From Motiliproteus sp965230735 (GTDB lineage Bacteria > Pseudomonadota > Gammaproteobacteria > Pseudomonadales > Balneatricaceae), in the NCBI RefSeq assembly GCF_965230735.1, contig NZ_OZ246016.1:2852001-2916000 (forward strand): DNA of 64,000 nucleotides. Reading direction: 5' to 3'. The position numbers and the translations under genes are program-made. Positions 45,574 through 55,200 of the stretch are shown here, one piece after another. Under the pieces are notes generated by a model that saw nothing but the letters and a program-made list of their open reading frames with translations, did not search any database and was not told the origin of the DNA. Every line of letters starts with the position of its first letter. The stretch's first letter is position 1.

Positions 45574-46911
45574 TCAGGCGATTTCGTTGATGCTTTCGCC
45601 CAGGGCGTTGATCAACGAATCGATCTCATGTTTCTCGGTGGTGAACGGCAGGCCCAACTGGATGGTGGCGCCACCGTAGCGGACGTAGAAGCCTTTCTGC
45701 CACATCTTCATCGCGATCTGGTACGGACGCAGCATCGGCTCACCCGGTGCCGGAGCAATCGTCAGACCGGCGGCAAAACCATAGCTACGGATATCAGCGA
45801 TCAGCTCACTACCTTTGAGGCTGTGAACCGCATCGGCAAAATACGGGCTCAGCTCGGCGACGCAATCGATCAGGTTGTCGCGCTCCAGCAGCTCCAGCGA
45901 CGCCAGACCGGCGGCACAGGATACCGGGTGGGCCGAATAGGTGTAGCCATGGGGTAGCTCAAGCGCATATTCCGGTCCGCCCTGCTCCATAAAGCAGTCG
46001 TAGATCTCCTGCTTCACCGCCACGGCGCCCATCGGTACGGTGCCGTTGGTCAGCTGCTTGGCCATGTTGAGGATATCCGGCGTCACACCAAAGGCTTCGG
46101 CACCGGTCTTGGCACCCATGCGGCCGAAGCCGGTGATGACCTCGTCAAAGATCAGCAGAATGTTGTGATCATCACAGATCTTACGCAGACGCTGCAGGTA
46201 GCCTTTTGGCGGCGGGATAACACCCGCGGAACCGGCCAACGGCTCGACGATAACCGCGGCGATGTTGGAGGCATCGTGCAGAGCGATCAGATTCAGCAGC
46301 TCATCGGCAAGTTCGGCGCCCTGCTCCGGCTGGCCTTTGACAAACTGGTTCTGCGGCAACAGCGTGTGGCGCATATGGTCGGCGTCGACCCCCTGGCCGT
46401 ACAGGGCCCGGTTACCGCCAATACCGCCGACGGAGATGCCGCCCCAGTTAACGCCGTGGTAACCCAGTTCACGACCAATCAGCTTGGTCTTGGTCGGTTG
46501 ACCCATCTTGCGCCAGTAGGCGCGGGCAATTTTCAGGGATGTCTCGGCAGACTCAGAACCGGAACCGGTAAAGAACACCCGGTTGATCCCTTCCGGCATA
46601 AACTCGGTAACTTTTTCAGCCAGCTGGAACGACTTCGGATGACCGAACTGGAAGGCCGGCGCATAGTCCAGCTGCTTGATCTGAGCGCTGACCGCTTCGA
46701 CAATCTCGGGACGGCTGTGGCCGGCGCCGCAGGTCCATAGGCCCGACAGACCGTCGAAGATTTTGCGGCCCTCGGCATCGGTGTAGTAGTTGCCTTCGGC
46801 AGACACGATAATCCGCGGGTCCTGCTTGAACTGACGGTTACCGGTGAACGGCATCCAGTGGGCGTCGAGCTGCGCTTGGGTCAAACCTGCACGTGAATCT
46901 TGCGCTGCCAT
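45574..46911 (-). CDS. Omega-amino acid (beta-alanine):pyruvate aminotransferase
   Basis: Class III PLP aminotransferase of 445 aa that resembles the Pseudomonas beta-alanine:pyruvate enzyme. Signatures are LDAHWMPFTGNRQFKQDPR, LWTCGAGHSRPEI, FTGSGSESAETSLKIARAYW, IFDEVITGFGRMG, and MAKQLTNGTVPMG with the PLP lysine. It makes malonate semialdehyde, the substrate of MmsA encoded downstream. GGAGAG precedes the ATG. Control is probably by the divergent LysR gene. Confidence 0.92.
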   Translation of the reverse strand: MAAQDSRAGLTQAQLDAHWMPFTGNRQFKQDPRIIVSAEGNYYTDAEGRKIFDGLSGLWTCGAGHSRPEIVEAVSAQIKQLDYAPAFQFGHPKSFQLAEKVTEFMPEGINRVFFTGSGSESAETSLKIARAYWRKMGQPTKTKLIGRELGYHGVNWGGISVGGIGGNRALYGQGVDADHMRHTLLPQNQFVKGQPEQGAELADELLNLIALHDASNIAAVIVEPLAGSAGVIPPPKGYLQRLRKICDDHNILLIFDEVITGFGRMGAKTGAEAFGVTPDILNMAKQLTNGTVPMGAVAVKQEIYDCFMEQGGPEYALELPHGYTYSAHPVSCAAGLASLELLERDNLIDCVAELSPYFADAVHSLKGSELIADIRSYGFAAGLTIAPAPGEPMLRPYQIAMKMWQKGFYVRYGGATIQLGLPFTTEKHEIDSLINALGESINEIA

Positions 46912-47004
46912 AGATCTCTCCTGTGATGTTTATCCTGCCGGTCGCATGCCAGCTTGTTATGGACTCACTATAGCCCGACGGTTGTTTTGTTCTATTTAAG
47001 GTTT

Positions 47005-47040
47005 TTCAATTACACTTAACTAAATACTTAAGTAATTGAA
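47005..47040. promoter_or_regulatory. Palindromic operator candidate between aminotransferase and LysR
   Basis: The perfect 9-bp arms TTCAATTAC and GTAATTGAA are separated by 18 bp. Inside them ACTTAA and CTTAAG extend the symmetry imperfectly. The TA-rich dyad has the shape of a LysR-type binding site (T-N11-A). It ends 8 bp before the LysR ATG and 93 bp before the aminotransferase ATG, so one protein could control both directions. Confidence 0.65.
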
Positions 47041-47048
47041 TCATCCCG

Positions 47049-47981
47049 ATGAAGACCAGCCGAAGCCTCAGTGGCCAGATCAGCGATATCGATATTCGAC
47101 TGCTGCGAATCTTTCGCAGCGTGGTGGAAAGCGGTGGGTTTTCATCCGCCGAAGTGGAACTCAATATCAGCGTCTCGGCCATCAGTATTGCCGTTTCCGA
47201 CCTGGAAAAACGCCTGGGCATGAAGCTATGCCAGCGCGGTCGCGCCGGATTCTCCTTGACCGATCAGGGTAGCGAGGTGTATCAGGCGATCCTGCAGCTG
47301 TTTGCCTCGCTGGAAAACTTTCGAACCCAGATCAACAGTATCAATGCCAACCTCAAGGGCGAGCTGAATATCGGCATCACCGACAACCTGGTGACCATGT
47401 ACAACCATATGCGGGTCACCAACTCGCTGGCGGCCTTGAAGCAGCGCGGGACCGATATCCGGATCAATATCCGAATGATGCCGCCGGCCGAGATCGAAAA
47501 AAATGTGCTGGATGGCCGGTTGCATATCGGCGTTATTCCGGATTCCCGTCGGCTGGCAGGCCTGGACTATATCGACCTCTATGATGAGGAGTCGCGACTC
47601 TATTGCGGCCACAGTCACCCGCTGTTTACCCAGCAACAGCCCGAGCTGGATGCCGAATCACTGCAGCAATTGGATACCGTGGTGCCGGTTTCGGCGATGC
47701 CCGATCGACAGCGCTCGCTGCTGCAACAGCTCAATCCGGTCGCCAGCACCAGCGACCGGGAAGGCGCCGCCTTTCTGATCCTCTCCGGCCAGTACGTGGC
47801 CTTCTTACCGACCCACTATGCCGAACGCTGGGTTCATGAGGGGCGAATGCGGGAACTGTTGCCGGAACAGTTCAGTTTCCAGACCCGTTTCGCCGCCATC
47901 CACCGTCGCGGTAATCACAGCAACCTGATTCTGGAGACCTTTGTGGAAGAGCTGAATCAGCGGGAGAACGATCAAACCTGA
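47049..47981 (+). CDS. LysR-family regulator of the beta-alanine catabolic genes
   Basis: A 310-aa regulator with an N-terminal winged HTH (LLRIFRSVVESGGFSSAEVEL, then SVSAISIAVSDLEKRLG). A periplasmic-binding-like effector domain follows. It is divergent from the aminotransferase-mmsA pair, which suggests it senses beta-alanine or a related omega-amino acid, as BauR-like proteins do. There is no ribosome site before the ATG, which lies just after the palindrome, so the mRNA may have a very short leader. Confidence 0.88.
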   Translation: MKTSRSLSGQISDIDIRLLRIFRSVVESGGFSSAEVELNISVSAISIAVSDLEKRLGMKLCQRGRAGFSLTDQGSEVYQAILQLFASLENFRTQINSINANLKGELNIGITDNLVTMYNHMRVTNSLAALKQRGTDIRINIRMMPPAEIEKNVLDGRLHIGVIPDSRRLAGLDYIDLYDEESRLYCGHSHPLFTQQQPELDAESLQQLDTVVPVSAMPDRQRSLLQQLNPVASTSDREGAAFLILSGQYVAFLPTHYAERWVHEGRMRELLPEQFSFQTRFAAIHRRGNHSNLILETFVEELNQRENDQT

Positions 47982-48060
47982 AGAATGCCCTGTCACGGCC
48001 GCTGGCTTCGTTATCAAAACCCCGGCCGTGAGGGCCATTCAAACCGACACTGGAGCCCCT

Positions 48061-49176
48061 TTAAAGATCCAAGTCGTCAAAACAGGCGCGGCTGTTATCG
48101 TAAGCATCCTGATACACCGACCAGCGCTCGACGAAGTACTCGTAGAAATGGATCCGGGTTTCATACTCCACCGGGGTCAGTTCCACATGACGGTAGTGTT
48201 CTTTGGGCAGGTGCTCCTTACGGAGCAATCGATTGATCAGATCGATATGGGCGATTTCGCCGGAGTAGGAAGCGTTGAACCACAGCTGGGTGACCAGATT
48301 GCTGACCTGGAAGCTGTTGGTCGGCATCGCCTCTTTCCATTCCACACTCTGCGGTCGAACCGAGAAAATTCGCTGCGCAGCGGGCGCCAACTCGCGGACG
48401 ATAAACTGGCGATGGTAGGCCCCATCGATCAGGGTCCGCTCATTACCGTCCCGGTCTTTGAAGCCATAGAGATAGAGCCATAGCGCCGCATCCACCGCCT
48501 CACGCAGCTGTTCGGGATTGTTCGGATCCAACACCCGAATTCGGGTATCGCCCAGCAGAGCGCCGTCCACATAGCGGCCGGGGCGCTGCTGGTCCAGCAC
48601 CTGTTGAGCGCGCGGATTAATAAACAGCACCTCTTCACCGGCCGGCGCATCAAAGGCGTTGAACAGGATACCGATCTCCGACTCAGAGGCTAGGCGCTGA
48701 CCGATCGCCAGCATCGATTCCGGACTGCGCTCGGGTACGAACACCTGGGCCGGGAACATCCGGTTCATCAACTCCTCGCCCCACTGTTTCCAGAAGCTGT
48801 CGAAGTCGCTGGCGCTGTTGATATAGGGGCTGAGCCAGTTCTGCCAATATTGCTTAACTGCCGGTGAGAAGATCCCCGGATCGCCGCTCATCGCCATCAC
48901 CGGCCCATCAAGCCAACTCAGGGGTTTGGGAAAACGGTTGGTCTTGTCGACCTCCAACCGCAGCTCCTGCTCCATATTGACCGAAGTACCGGTCAACGGA
49001 TCAGGCTCATGGTTTTTCTGCAGCAGGTAGCGCCAGGTCCAGTAGATCTGACCGGAGGTACAACTGATCAGTTCGGGCTCGATTCCCTGGTCCAACGACG
49101 CCTGCAGAAAACCGATTCCATGGGCATTGAAGCCCCCCAGGCCGCCAAGAGCAAAAGCAATGGATTCCTTTGACAT
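48061..49176 (-). CDS. Patatin-like phospholipase-fold protein with atypical nucleophile elbow
   Basis: A 371-aa soluble protein. The N-terminal glycine-rich oxyanion region (IAFALGGLGGFNAHGIGFL) and a later Asp-Gly-Ala (LIDGAYHRQF, Asp251) fit the patatin catalytic dyad. The usual GxSxG elbow reads instead SCTSGQIYW, with Ser41 as the only candidate nucleophile. A conserved-looking PAGEEVLFINPRAQ and a Trp/Tyr-rich C-terminus are not assigned. Activity on lipids or polyhydroxyalkanoates is a guess. It is convergent with the LysR gene, and AGGGA precedes the ATG. Confidence 0.65.
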   Translation of the reverse strand: MSKESIAFALGGLGGFNAHGIGFLQASLDQGIEPELISCTSGQIYWTWRYLLQKNHEPDPLTGTSVNMEQELRLEVDKTNRFPKPLSWLDGPVMAMSGDPGIFSPAVKQYWQNWLSPYINSASDFDSFWKQWGEELMNRMFPAQVFVPERSPESMLAIGQRLASESEIGILFNAFDAPAGEEVLFINPRAQQVLDQQRPGRYVDGALLGDTRIRVLDPNNPEQLREAVDAALWLYLYGFKDRDGNERTLIDGAYHRQFIVRELAPAAQRIFSVRPQSVEWKEAMPTNSFQVSNLVTQLWFNASYSGEIAHIDLINRLLRKEHLPKEHYRHVELTPVEYETRIHFYEYFVERWSVYQDAYDNSRACFDDLDL

Positions 49177-49288
49177 TATCTATCCCTGTTTCTGTTTTGT
49201 TGGTTGATGCGTTGTTCAGCCGATTTAGCTGTTCCCATAGTTTGCTGTTCCTGAGAGAAGGTTCAGCACTGCCGGCGATAAGACTCGC

Positions 49289-49912
49289 CTAGCAGGATGA
49301 CAGTTTCGGCACACCACTGTGAAAACGGAACTCATCATCGTCCGATTCAACCAGTTCCCGCTCAACACTCAGGAAAAAGTCGACCCGCTCGGAAATATCC
49401 TCTCCGGCAGCATCACGGGCCAGTTGCAGATAATCCTGATAATGACGCCCCTCAGCCTTGAGAAGCGAGTGGTAATACTTGGCCAGCGCCGGATCCGACT
49501 CTTCCAGATAGGGTTCGATCGCTGCAAATCGCTCGCAAGAGCGCGCTTCGATGATGGCGCCGATGATCAACGTATCGACCAGTTTCGCCGGCTCATGGTT
49601 GCGAATATGACACCGCAGCCCCTGCGCATAACGGGCCGGCGTCATGTGATCGTACTCCACACCGCGCTCTCGCATTAAGCCCAGTACCTGCTCGAAATGG
49701 ATCAACTCCTCTCGCGCCAACCGTGACATCTTATTCAACAGGTCGGCATTATCGACATAGCGGAACATCAGATTCATCGCCGTCGAAGCCGCCTTCTTTT
49801 CGCAATGTGCATGGTCAATCAGCAGAATATCTCGATTTTCCAACGCCGCATCAATCCAGCCCTTGGGAGTTGGACAGGGCAAAAACTGTTGGATTTCTTG
49901 AAGTACGTCCAT
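49289..49912 (-). CDS. miaE: tRNA 2-methylthio-N6-isopentenyladenosine-37 hydroxylase
   Basis: Non-heme di-iron ferritin-like hydroxylase that converts ms2i6A37 to ms2io6A37 in tRNA. It has 207 aa from the ATG at 49910-49912, with GAGG five bases upstream. The frame extends to 49966 but the family starts near MDVLQEIQQFLPCPTP. Iron ligands are visible in LIDHAHCEKKAAS, REELIHFEQVL, EARSCERF and EGRHYQDYL. Confidence 0.93.
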   Translation of the reverse strand: MDVLQEIQQFLPCPTPKGWIDAALENRDILLIDHAHCEKKAASTAMNLMFRYVDNADLLNKMSRLAREELIHFEQVLGLMRERGVEYDHMTPARYAQGLRCHIRNHEPAKLVDTLIIGAIIEARSCERFAAIEPYLEESDPALAKYYHSLLKAEGRHYQDYLQLARDAAGEDISERVDFFLSVERELVESDDDEFRFHSGVPKLSSC

Positions 49913-50080
49913 CGTGTCCTCGTACTCGGGTTTAAGTTGGGCGAGATTATAACCAAACCTGGCCAAACCAGCTTATGATCACTTTGCCCGATCATCAGAC
50001 AGAGCAAACATCCGGAAGGGATATAAAATGAGCTATGGTTACCACAAACCCCTAGTGCAGTTATCTTGGGTTACCCGGCC

Positions 50081-50914
50081 ATGAACTCTCTATCTTGCTA
50101 TCTTCGAATCGCTCTACTTGGATGGTTGCTGATTACTTACCCCGCATCCGCCCAAGAACAGCCCCTCAACGGCGACCCCAGAACAATCAGCATCGCCTAC
50201 GCGGAGGACTGGCCGCCATTTTCCTATCAAAGAAAGAGCGGCCAACCAGCGGGCATTCTGGTCGAGATCGCTAACTTTCTCCTCGGTGACCAGCTCGGCT
50301 ATCAAATCACCCACACCTTCCACCCCTGGCAAAGAGCCCAGAAGCTGGTCAAGGAAGGTATCCATGACGCACTGCTGGCGGTTCCCAATCAAGACCGAAA
50401 CCGCTACACGACGGCCAACAGCTCGGAAATCTACTCGATGCAGGTCAGAGCATTTATCTCCAAGCGCTCTCCCAGAGCCGATAGACTGTTGGCAATGGAC
50501 AACCCGTTGCATCACCCCGAGGGCCACTACTCCTTACTTCTCGGGGATAAAACCTGTGAGGGGATCTATGATGACAACCAGGCTGGCTTCGTCACCATCA
50601 ACGACATGCATCAGGTCGTCAAGATGCTCGCTACCGGACGCAGTGACCTTTTCCTGCACTCCAAGGTTGCAGCAATCAGGGGGCTGATCGAACTCAATAT
50701 GGAATCCAAGGTGCGGATGCACCCAACGGTTTTCAAGCAAGTCCCCCTTTACCTGCTCGTGTCCGAACAGTTCAGGAATCAGGACAATTTGATCAGTAGT
50801 CTGGATAGTGCGCTGGGGCAGCTGAAGCGCAATCAGCAATTTGCCGCCATCATCGATCAAATTGAAAGGGAAGAGATTCTTTACAGTCTTGAATATGCCG
50901 AATTACAACACTAA
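50081..50914 (+). CDS. Orphan periplasmic solute-binding protein (SBP family 3-like)
   Basis: A 277-aa exported protein. The ATG at 50081 gives a signal peptide ending near PASAQEQ. The mature part begins TISIAYAEDWPPFSYQ, typical of family 3 solute-binding proteins, with FHPWQRAQKLVKEG as in sensor-associated members. No permease or ATPase gene is nearby, so it may act in sensing rather than uptake. It lies upstream of the peroxidase-GGDEF/EAL pair but 347 bp apart. Confidence 0.8.
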   Translation: MNSLSCYLRIALLGWLLITYPASAQEQPLNGDPRTISIAYAEDWPPFSYQRKSGQPAGILVEIANFLLGDQLGYQITHTFHPWQRAQKLVKEGIHDALLAVPNQDRNRYTTANSSEIYSMQVRAFISKRSPRADRLLAMDNPLHHPEGHYSLLLGDKTCEGIYDDNQAGFVTINDMHQVVKMLATGRSDLFLHSKVAAIRGLIELNMESKVRMHPTVFKQVPLYLLVSEQFRNQDNLISSLDSALGQLKRNQQFAAIIDQIEREEILYSLEYAELQH

Positions 50915-51261
50915 AAGGCTTTCGGTATAAGCGAGTGTTGGTGCGAATCAGCAAGCCCAAACGCACAATCCAAGCACATTTTATATAACAAATCTATTCC
51001 ACTTTTTTTATAGGGTTTTTAATTAGCAATCCCCTTGTAATTCTACAAGCACGCCAGCAGACTTACCCCTTGCCGCAATAACAAGAGCCTTGCAGACAGG
51101 CCCGCAGACCGCACCAGGACTGCGACCCGGGAGAAAAGAAGGTTAATTCACAACCCCTCACCCCCTCCCCCGGCATTTAAATAGCGGAACTCCATAAACC
51201 AAATATTAGTACTCCTGACATTTTTATGCCGGAGGTTTTATAAATTGCAGCCTGTATTAGC
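50915..51261. other. Non-coding stretch upstream of the di-heme peroxidase gene
   Basis: No gene is seen. It is more AT-rich than its surroundings. The palindrome CTTGTAATTCTACAAG lies at 51034-51049 and could be an operator. GGAGG lies about 25 bp before the ATG, too far to act as a normal ribosome site. Confidence 0.5.
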
Positions 51262-52218
51262 ATGCAAAAGTCACTGTTTATATTAACTTTATTAATCTTA
51301 CCGTTATCGGTCTCCAAAGCTGGCCCGCTAAAAAACGAGCCGATTACACCGCTGTCGATCGATAACAGTATTAGCGCCCAGCTAGCCGAACTGGGGGATC
51401 GTCTATTTCATGATACCCGGCTATCCCAAGACAACTCAGTGAGCTGCAGCAGCTGTCATCAGCTTTCTCAGGGCGGTGCAGACGGTCGAGCGCGATCCAT
51501 TGGTGTTGCCGGCGCGATGGGGGCAATTAAGGCCCCGACGGTCTTTAACAGTAGCTATAACCTTGCCCAATTCTGGGACGGGCGTGCAGCAACACTTGAG
51601 GAGCAGGCCGCCGGTCCGGTTCATAATCCTGTTGAAATGAACTCATCCTGGTCTCAGGTTCTTGCCAAGTTAAATCGTGATCCGGCCATGGTGGCAACAT
51701 TCAACAAGCTGTTTGATGACGGTATCACCGGCGCCAATATCACCACGGCAATCGCTGCCTTTGAGCGAACCCTGGTAACGACCAACTCAAGATTCGATCG
51801 CTGGCTGCTGGGCGAAGAAACCCTTACCGAACAGGAGCTGAAAGGGTATCAGCTGTTCCGGAACTACGGCTGTATCAGCTGCCATCAAGGCGCCAATGTC
51901 GGTGGCAACATGTACGCCTACATGGGCGCACTGGGTGACTATTTCAAAAACAGAAACACGGAACTGACCCAAGCCGACCTCGGCCGTTTCAATGTCACCG
52001 GTCAGCAGGAAGACAAGCACTATTTCAAAGTCCCCAGCCTACGTCTGGCGGCAATCAACAGCCCTTACTTTCATGACGGATCGGTCGCCACGCTGGAGGA
52101 AGCGATCCGAATCATGGGGCTCTATCAACTTGGGCGCGAGATCCCCACAGCCCATATCCAAGACATCATCGCCTTTCTCAACACCCTGGTCGGGGAGCAC
52201 AGCAAATTAACGCCATGA
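51262..52218 (+). CDS. Di-heme cytochrome c peroxidase/MauG-family protein
   Basis: A 318-aa periplasmic protein with a signal peptide (about residues 1-20). Two heme c sites are visible: Cys62-Ser-Ser-Cys65-His66 and Cys204-Ile-Ser-Cys207-His208. FWDGRAATLEEQAAGPVHNP and KVPSLRLAAINSPYFHDGSV are signatures of the di-heme peroxidase family. Canonical enzymes reduce hydrogen peroxide; MauG-like ones oxidise proteins. Its stop overlaps the start of the GGDEF-EAL gene by 4 bp (ATGA), so the two are made together. A redox signalling role is inferred from that. Confidence 0.9.
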   Translation: MQKSLFILTLLILPLSVSKAGPLKNEPITPLSIDNSISAQLAELGDRLFHDTRLSQDNSVSCSSCHQLSQGGADGRARSIGVAGAMGAIKAPTVFNSSYNLAQFWDGRAATLEEQAAGPVHNPVEMNSSWSQVLAKLNRDPAMVATFNKLFDDGITGANITTAIAAFERTLVTTNSRFDRWLLGEETLTEQELKGYQLFRNYGCISCHQGANVGGNMYAYMGALGDYFKNRNTELTQADLGRFNVTGQQEDKHYFKVPSLRLAAINSPYFHDGSVATLEEAIRIMGLYQLGREIPTAHIQDIIAFLNTLVGEHSKLTP

Positions 52219-55200
52219 AATTGTTACTCCAATCCATTGGTCAGCGGCGTGGATTCCTACTGCTGAGCCTGAGTGCTGCCTTCGCGATGCTGCTCGGGTT
52301 GTTTTGGAATGACGAGTCCGATCACTACGCCGAACTGTCGCGCCAGATGCTACAACTGAAAACACTGGATGCGCGTCTTGACCGGGATATGTTGCGCATC
52401 GCCTCATTCCTAATGGTTCAATACGATCCGCTGGTTCAGACCAACAATGAGCTGAGCCAGGTTAAAACGCAGCTGACCAGCGTCGGCAGTGGCCGGGATT
52501 CGGTTCTGGCCGAATACAATCAACGGTTGTGGCAAGCCATGGACAACAAACTGGCCTTGATGGAAAAGATCAAGTTTCAGGCAGCCATTGTGCGCAACGG
52601 TATTCGCTATCTTCCAACCCTGGCGCAGGAACTCAAACAGCAGGCTCCCAGTCGTTATGATCCGATTGTTGAACTGATCAACCAACTCTACAGCTACCAG
52701 CTGTTTGCCGCCGATTCCAACTTTGACGATATTCAGGCATCCCTGGAACAGGTCAAACGATGGTCCTGGGAATCAAGGGACAGCATGGAGCTGGTAGAAC
52801 AGCTGCTGTTTCATATCGACTCCAACCTCCATGGTCTGACCAAACTGGATTCGCTAAAGAAGCACTACCTGGAGATCCCCAGTCAGACCTTCTTTCAGGC
52901 GCTGTACGCGCAGTTGGAACAGAAAAGGCTGTCGCAGACTTCGATCAAAAAGCAGCTGATCGTACTTCTCTCCGTGTCGGTGTTTGCACTCATTGCCGGC
53001 TTATGGCTGCTGATACAAAGCCTGCATAATGCCCATCAAGAATCCAAACGGGCTTGGGGACGCCTCCACGATGCCGTGAGCAACCTGTCTGAGGCTTTCG
53101 CGCTGTACGATGCCGACCATCAACCCGTGCTGTACAACCGGCGCTTCGAAGCGATCTACCCTTGGCTCAAACATCAGCGGAACGGCTCAATGAGCCTGCA
53201 AAAGCTCCAACAAGCCGCCTCAGGCCGGGTTCAATACTTCAGCCTGGAAGGCGACCCCATCACCGCACCTCCTGTTCAGGGGCAGTATATTGAGCAGATC
53301 GACAGCAACACCTGGTACCTGGCCAGCAATAACCCGACCAGCGAGGGCGGCACGGTCTGTGTCAGAAGCGATATCACCGCCTCAAAACGCGCCGAGGCCG
53401 ACTCACGAAAATTGAGCCGGGTCTTGATGCAAAGCCCGGCATCCGTGGTCATCACCGACACCCGGGGAGTCATCGAGTACGTCAACCCACGCTTCGAACG
53501 GGTATCCGGCTATAGCGCCGACGAAGCCATCGGTCGAAACTCCAGCTTCCTGAAGAGCGGCAACTTAAGCCCGCAGGATTACGAAGCGATGTGGCAACGG
53601 CTGATGGCCGGTCAGGAGTGGCGCGGCATGTTCCACAATCGCCGAAAGGACGGCTCGACTTACTGGGAGTCCGCGTCAATCTCACCCCTGCGGGATGAGC
53701 ACGGCAAGATCACCAGCTTTATCGCGGTTAAGGAAGATATCACGGCCCAGAAACTGGCCGAGGATCAGTTGCGCATGAACGCGGCGGTCTTCGAGACCAC
53801 GGCTGAGGGTATCATGGTCACCGATGCCGAAAATCGAATCAAAACAGTCAACCCCGCCTTCAGCAAGATCACCGGTTATGCGCTTGACGAGATTCTGGGG
53901 CAAACACCGCACCTGCTCAAATCCGGCCGCCATGGCCCTGAGTTTTACGAGCAACTCTGGAATTCGGTGCGACAGAAGGGCCACTGGACCGGAGAGATCT
54001 GGAACAAACGCAAAGACGGGACCGTCTATCCCGAATGGCTCTCGATCTCGGCGATCCGGGGTGAAACCGGACAAATTGAAGAGTTCGTCGCCGTATTCAC
54101 CGACATCACTCAGCACAAGAAGAATGAAGAGCAGATTCGTTATCAAGCCAACTACGATGCGCTGACCGGGCTGCCCAACCGCAGCCTACTGTCCGATCGT
54201 CTTGAGCAAGCGATCGCCGCAGCCAAACGCGAACAGTGGATGCTGGGAGTTTTGTTCCTCGATCTGGACCACTTCAAGGTGATCAATGACACCTTTGGCC
54301 ATGCTGTCGGGGACGAACTGCTGCAACTGGTGTCAGCTCGCCTCAAAGCCTGTCTTCGAGAGTCCGATACCATTGCCCGTTTTGGCGGTGACGAATTCGT
54401 AATCCTGCTACCGGATATCAGAGAAACGGACTCGGTGGCCCAGGTGGCGACCTATATCATCGAGCAGATCACCCGCAGTTTCACGCTGTACGGGCGCGAG
54501 ATCTATATCGGCGCCAGTATCGGCATCACGATCTACCCCGACGACGCCGACAAGGCCGATACCCTGTTACAAAATGCGGACATGGCCATGTACCAGGCTA
54601 AGGAGAGCGGACGCAGCACCTATCAGTTTTTCACCGCCTCCATGCAGCAGCAGACACTGGATCGCCGTCAGCTGGAACTGGAGCTGCGTCAGGCGATCAA
54701 GAACCAGGAGCTGGAAATTTACTACCAGCCGGTGGTCAACCCCAGTCTCAACAAGATCGTCAGTGTCGAGGCCCTGCTGCGCTGGAACCATCCCAGCCGC
54801 GGCCAGGTCTCACCGGCCACCTTTATCCCCATTGCCGAAGACAGCGGTCAGATCGGCCAGATCGGCCAGTGGGTGCTGGCCAACGCCTGTCGGCAATTGA
54901 AAATCTGGCACGACGCGGGATTCAGCGAACTTAAACTGGCGGTTAATCTATCCAGCCGGCAACGCGAGCTGGGGCTTGACGCGGACGACCTGAAGCAGCT
55001 GGTCGATCAAGCAGGAATTGCCCCCGAGTCCCTGACCCTCGAAATCACCGAGAGCCTATTGATGCGCGATACCGAGGACGCGATGACCTGGCTCTCCAGT
55101 CTGAAAGACCTTGGGATCAATCTTTCGATCGATGACTTCGGTACCGGCTACTCGTCATTAAGCTATCTGAAACGATTCCCGGTCGACGCCCTGAAAATCG

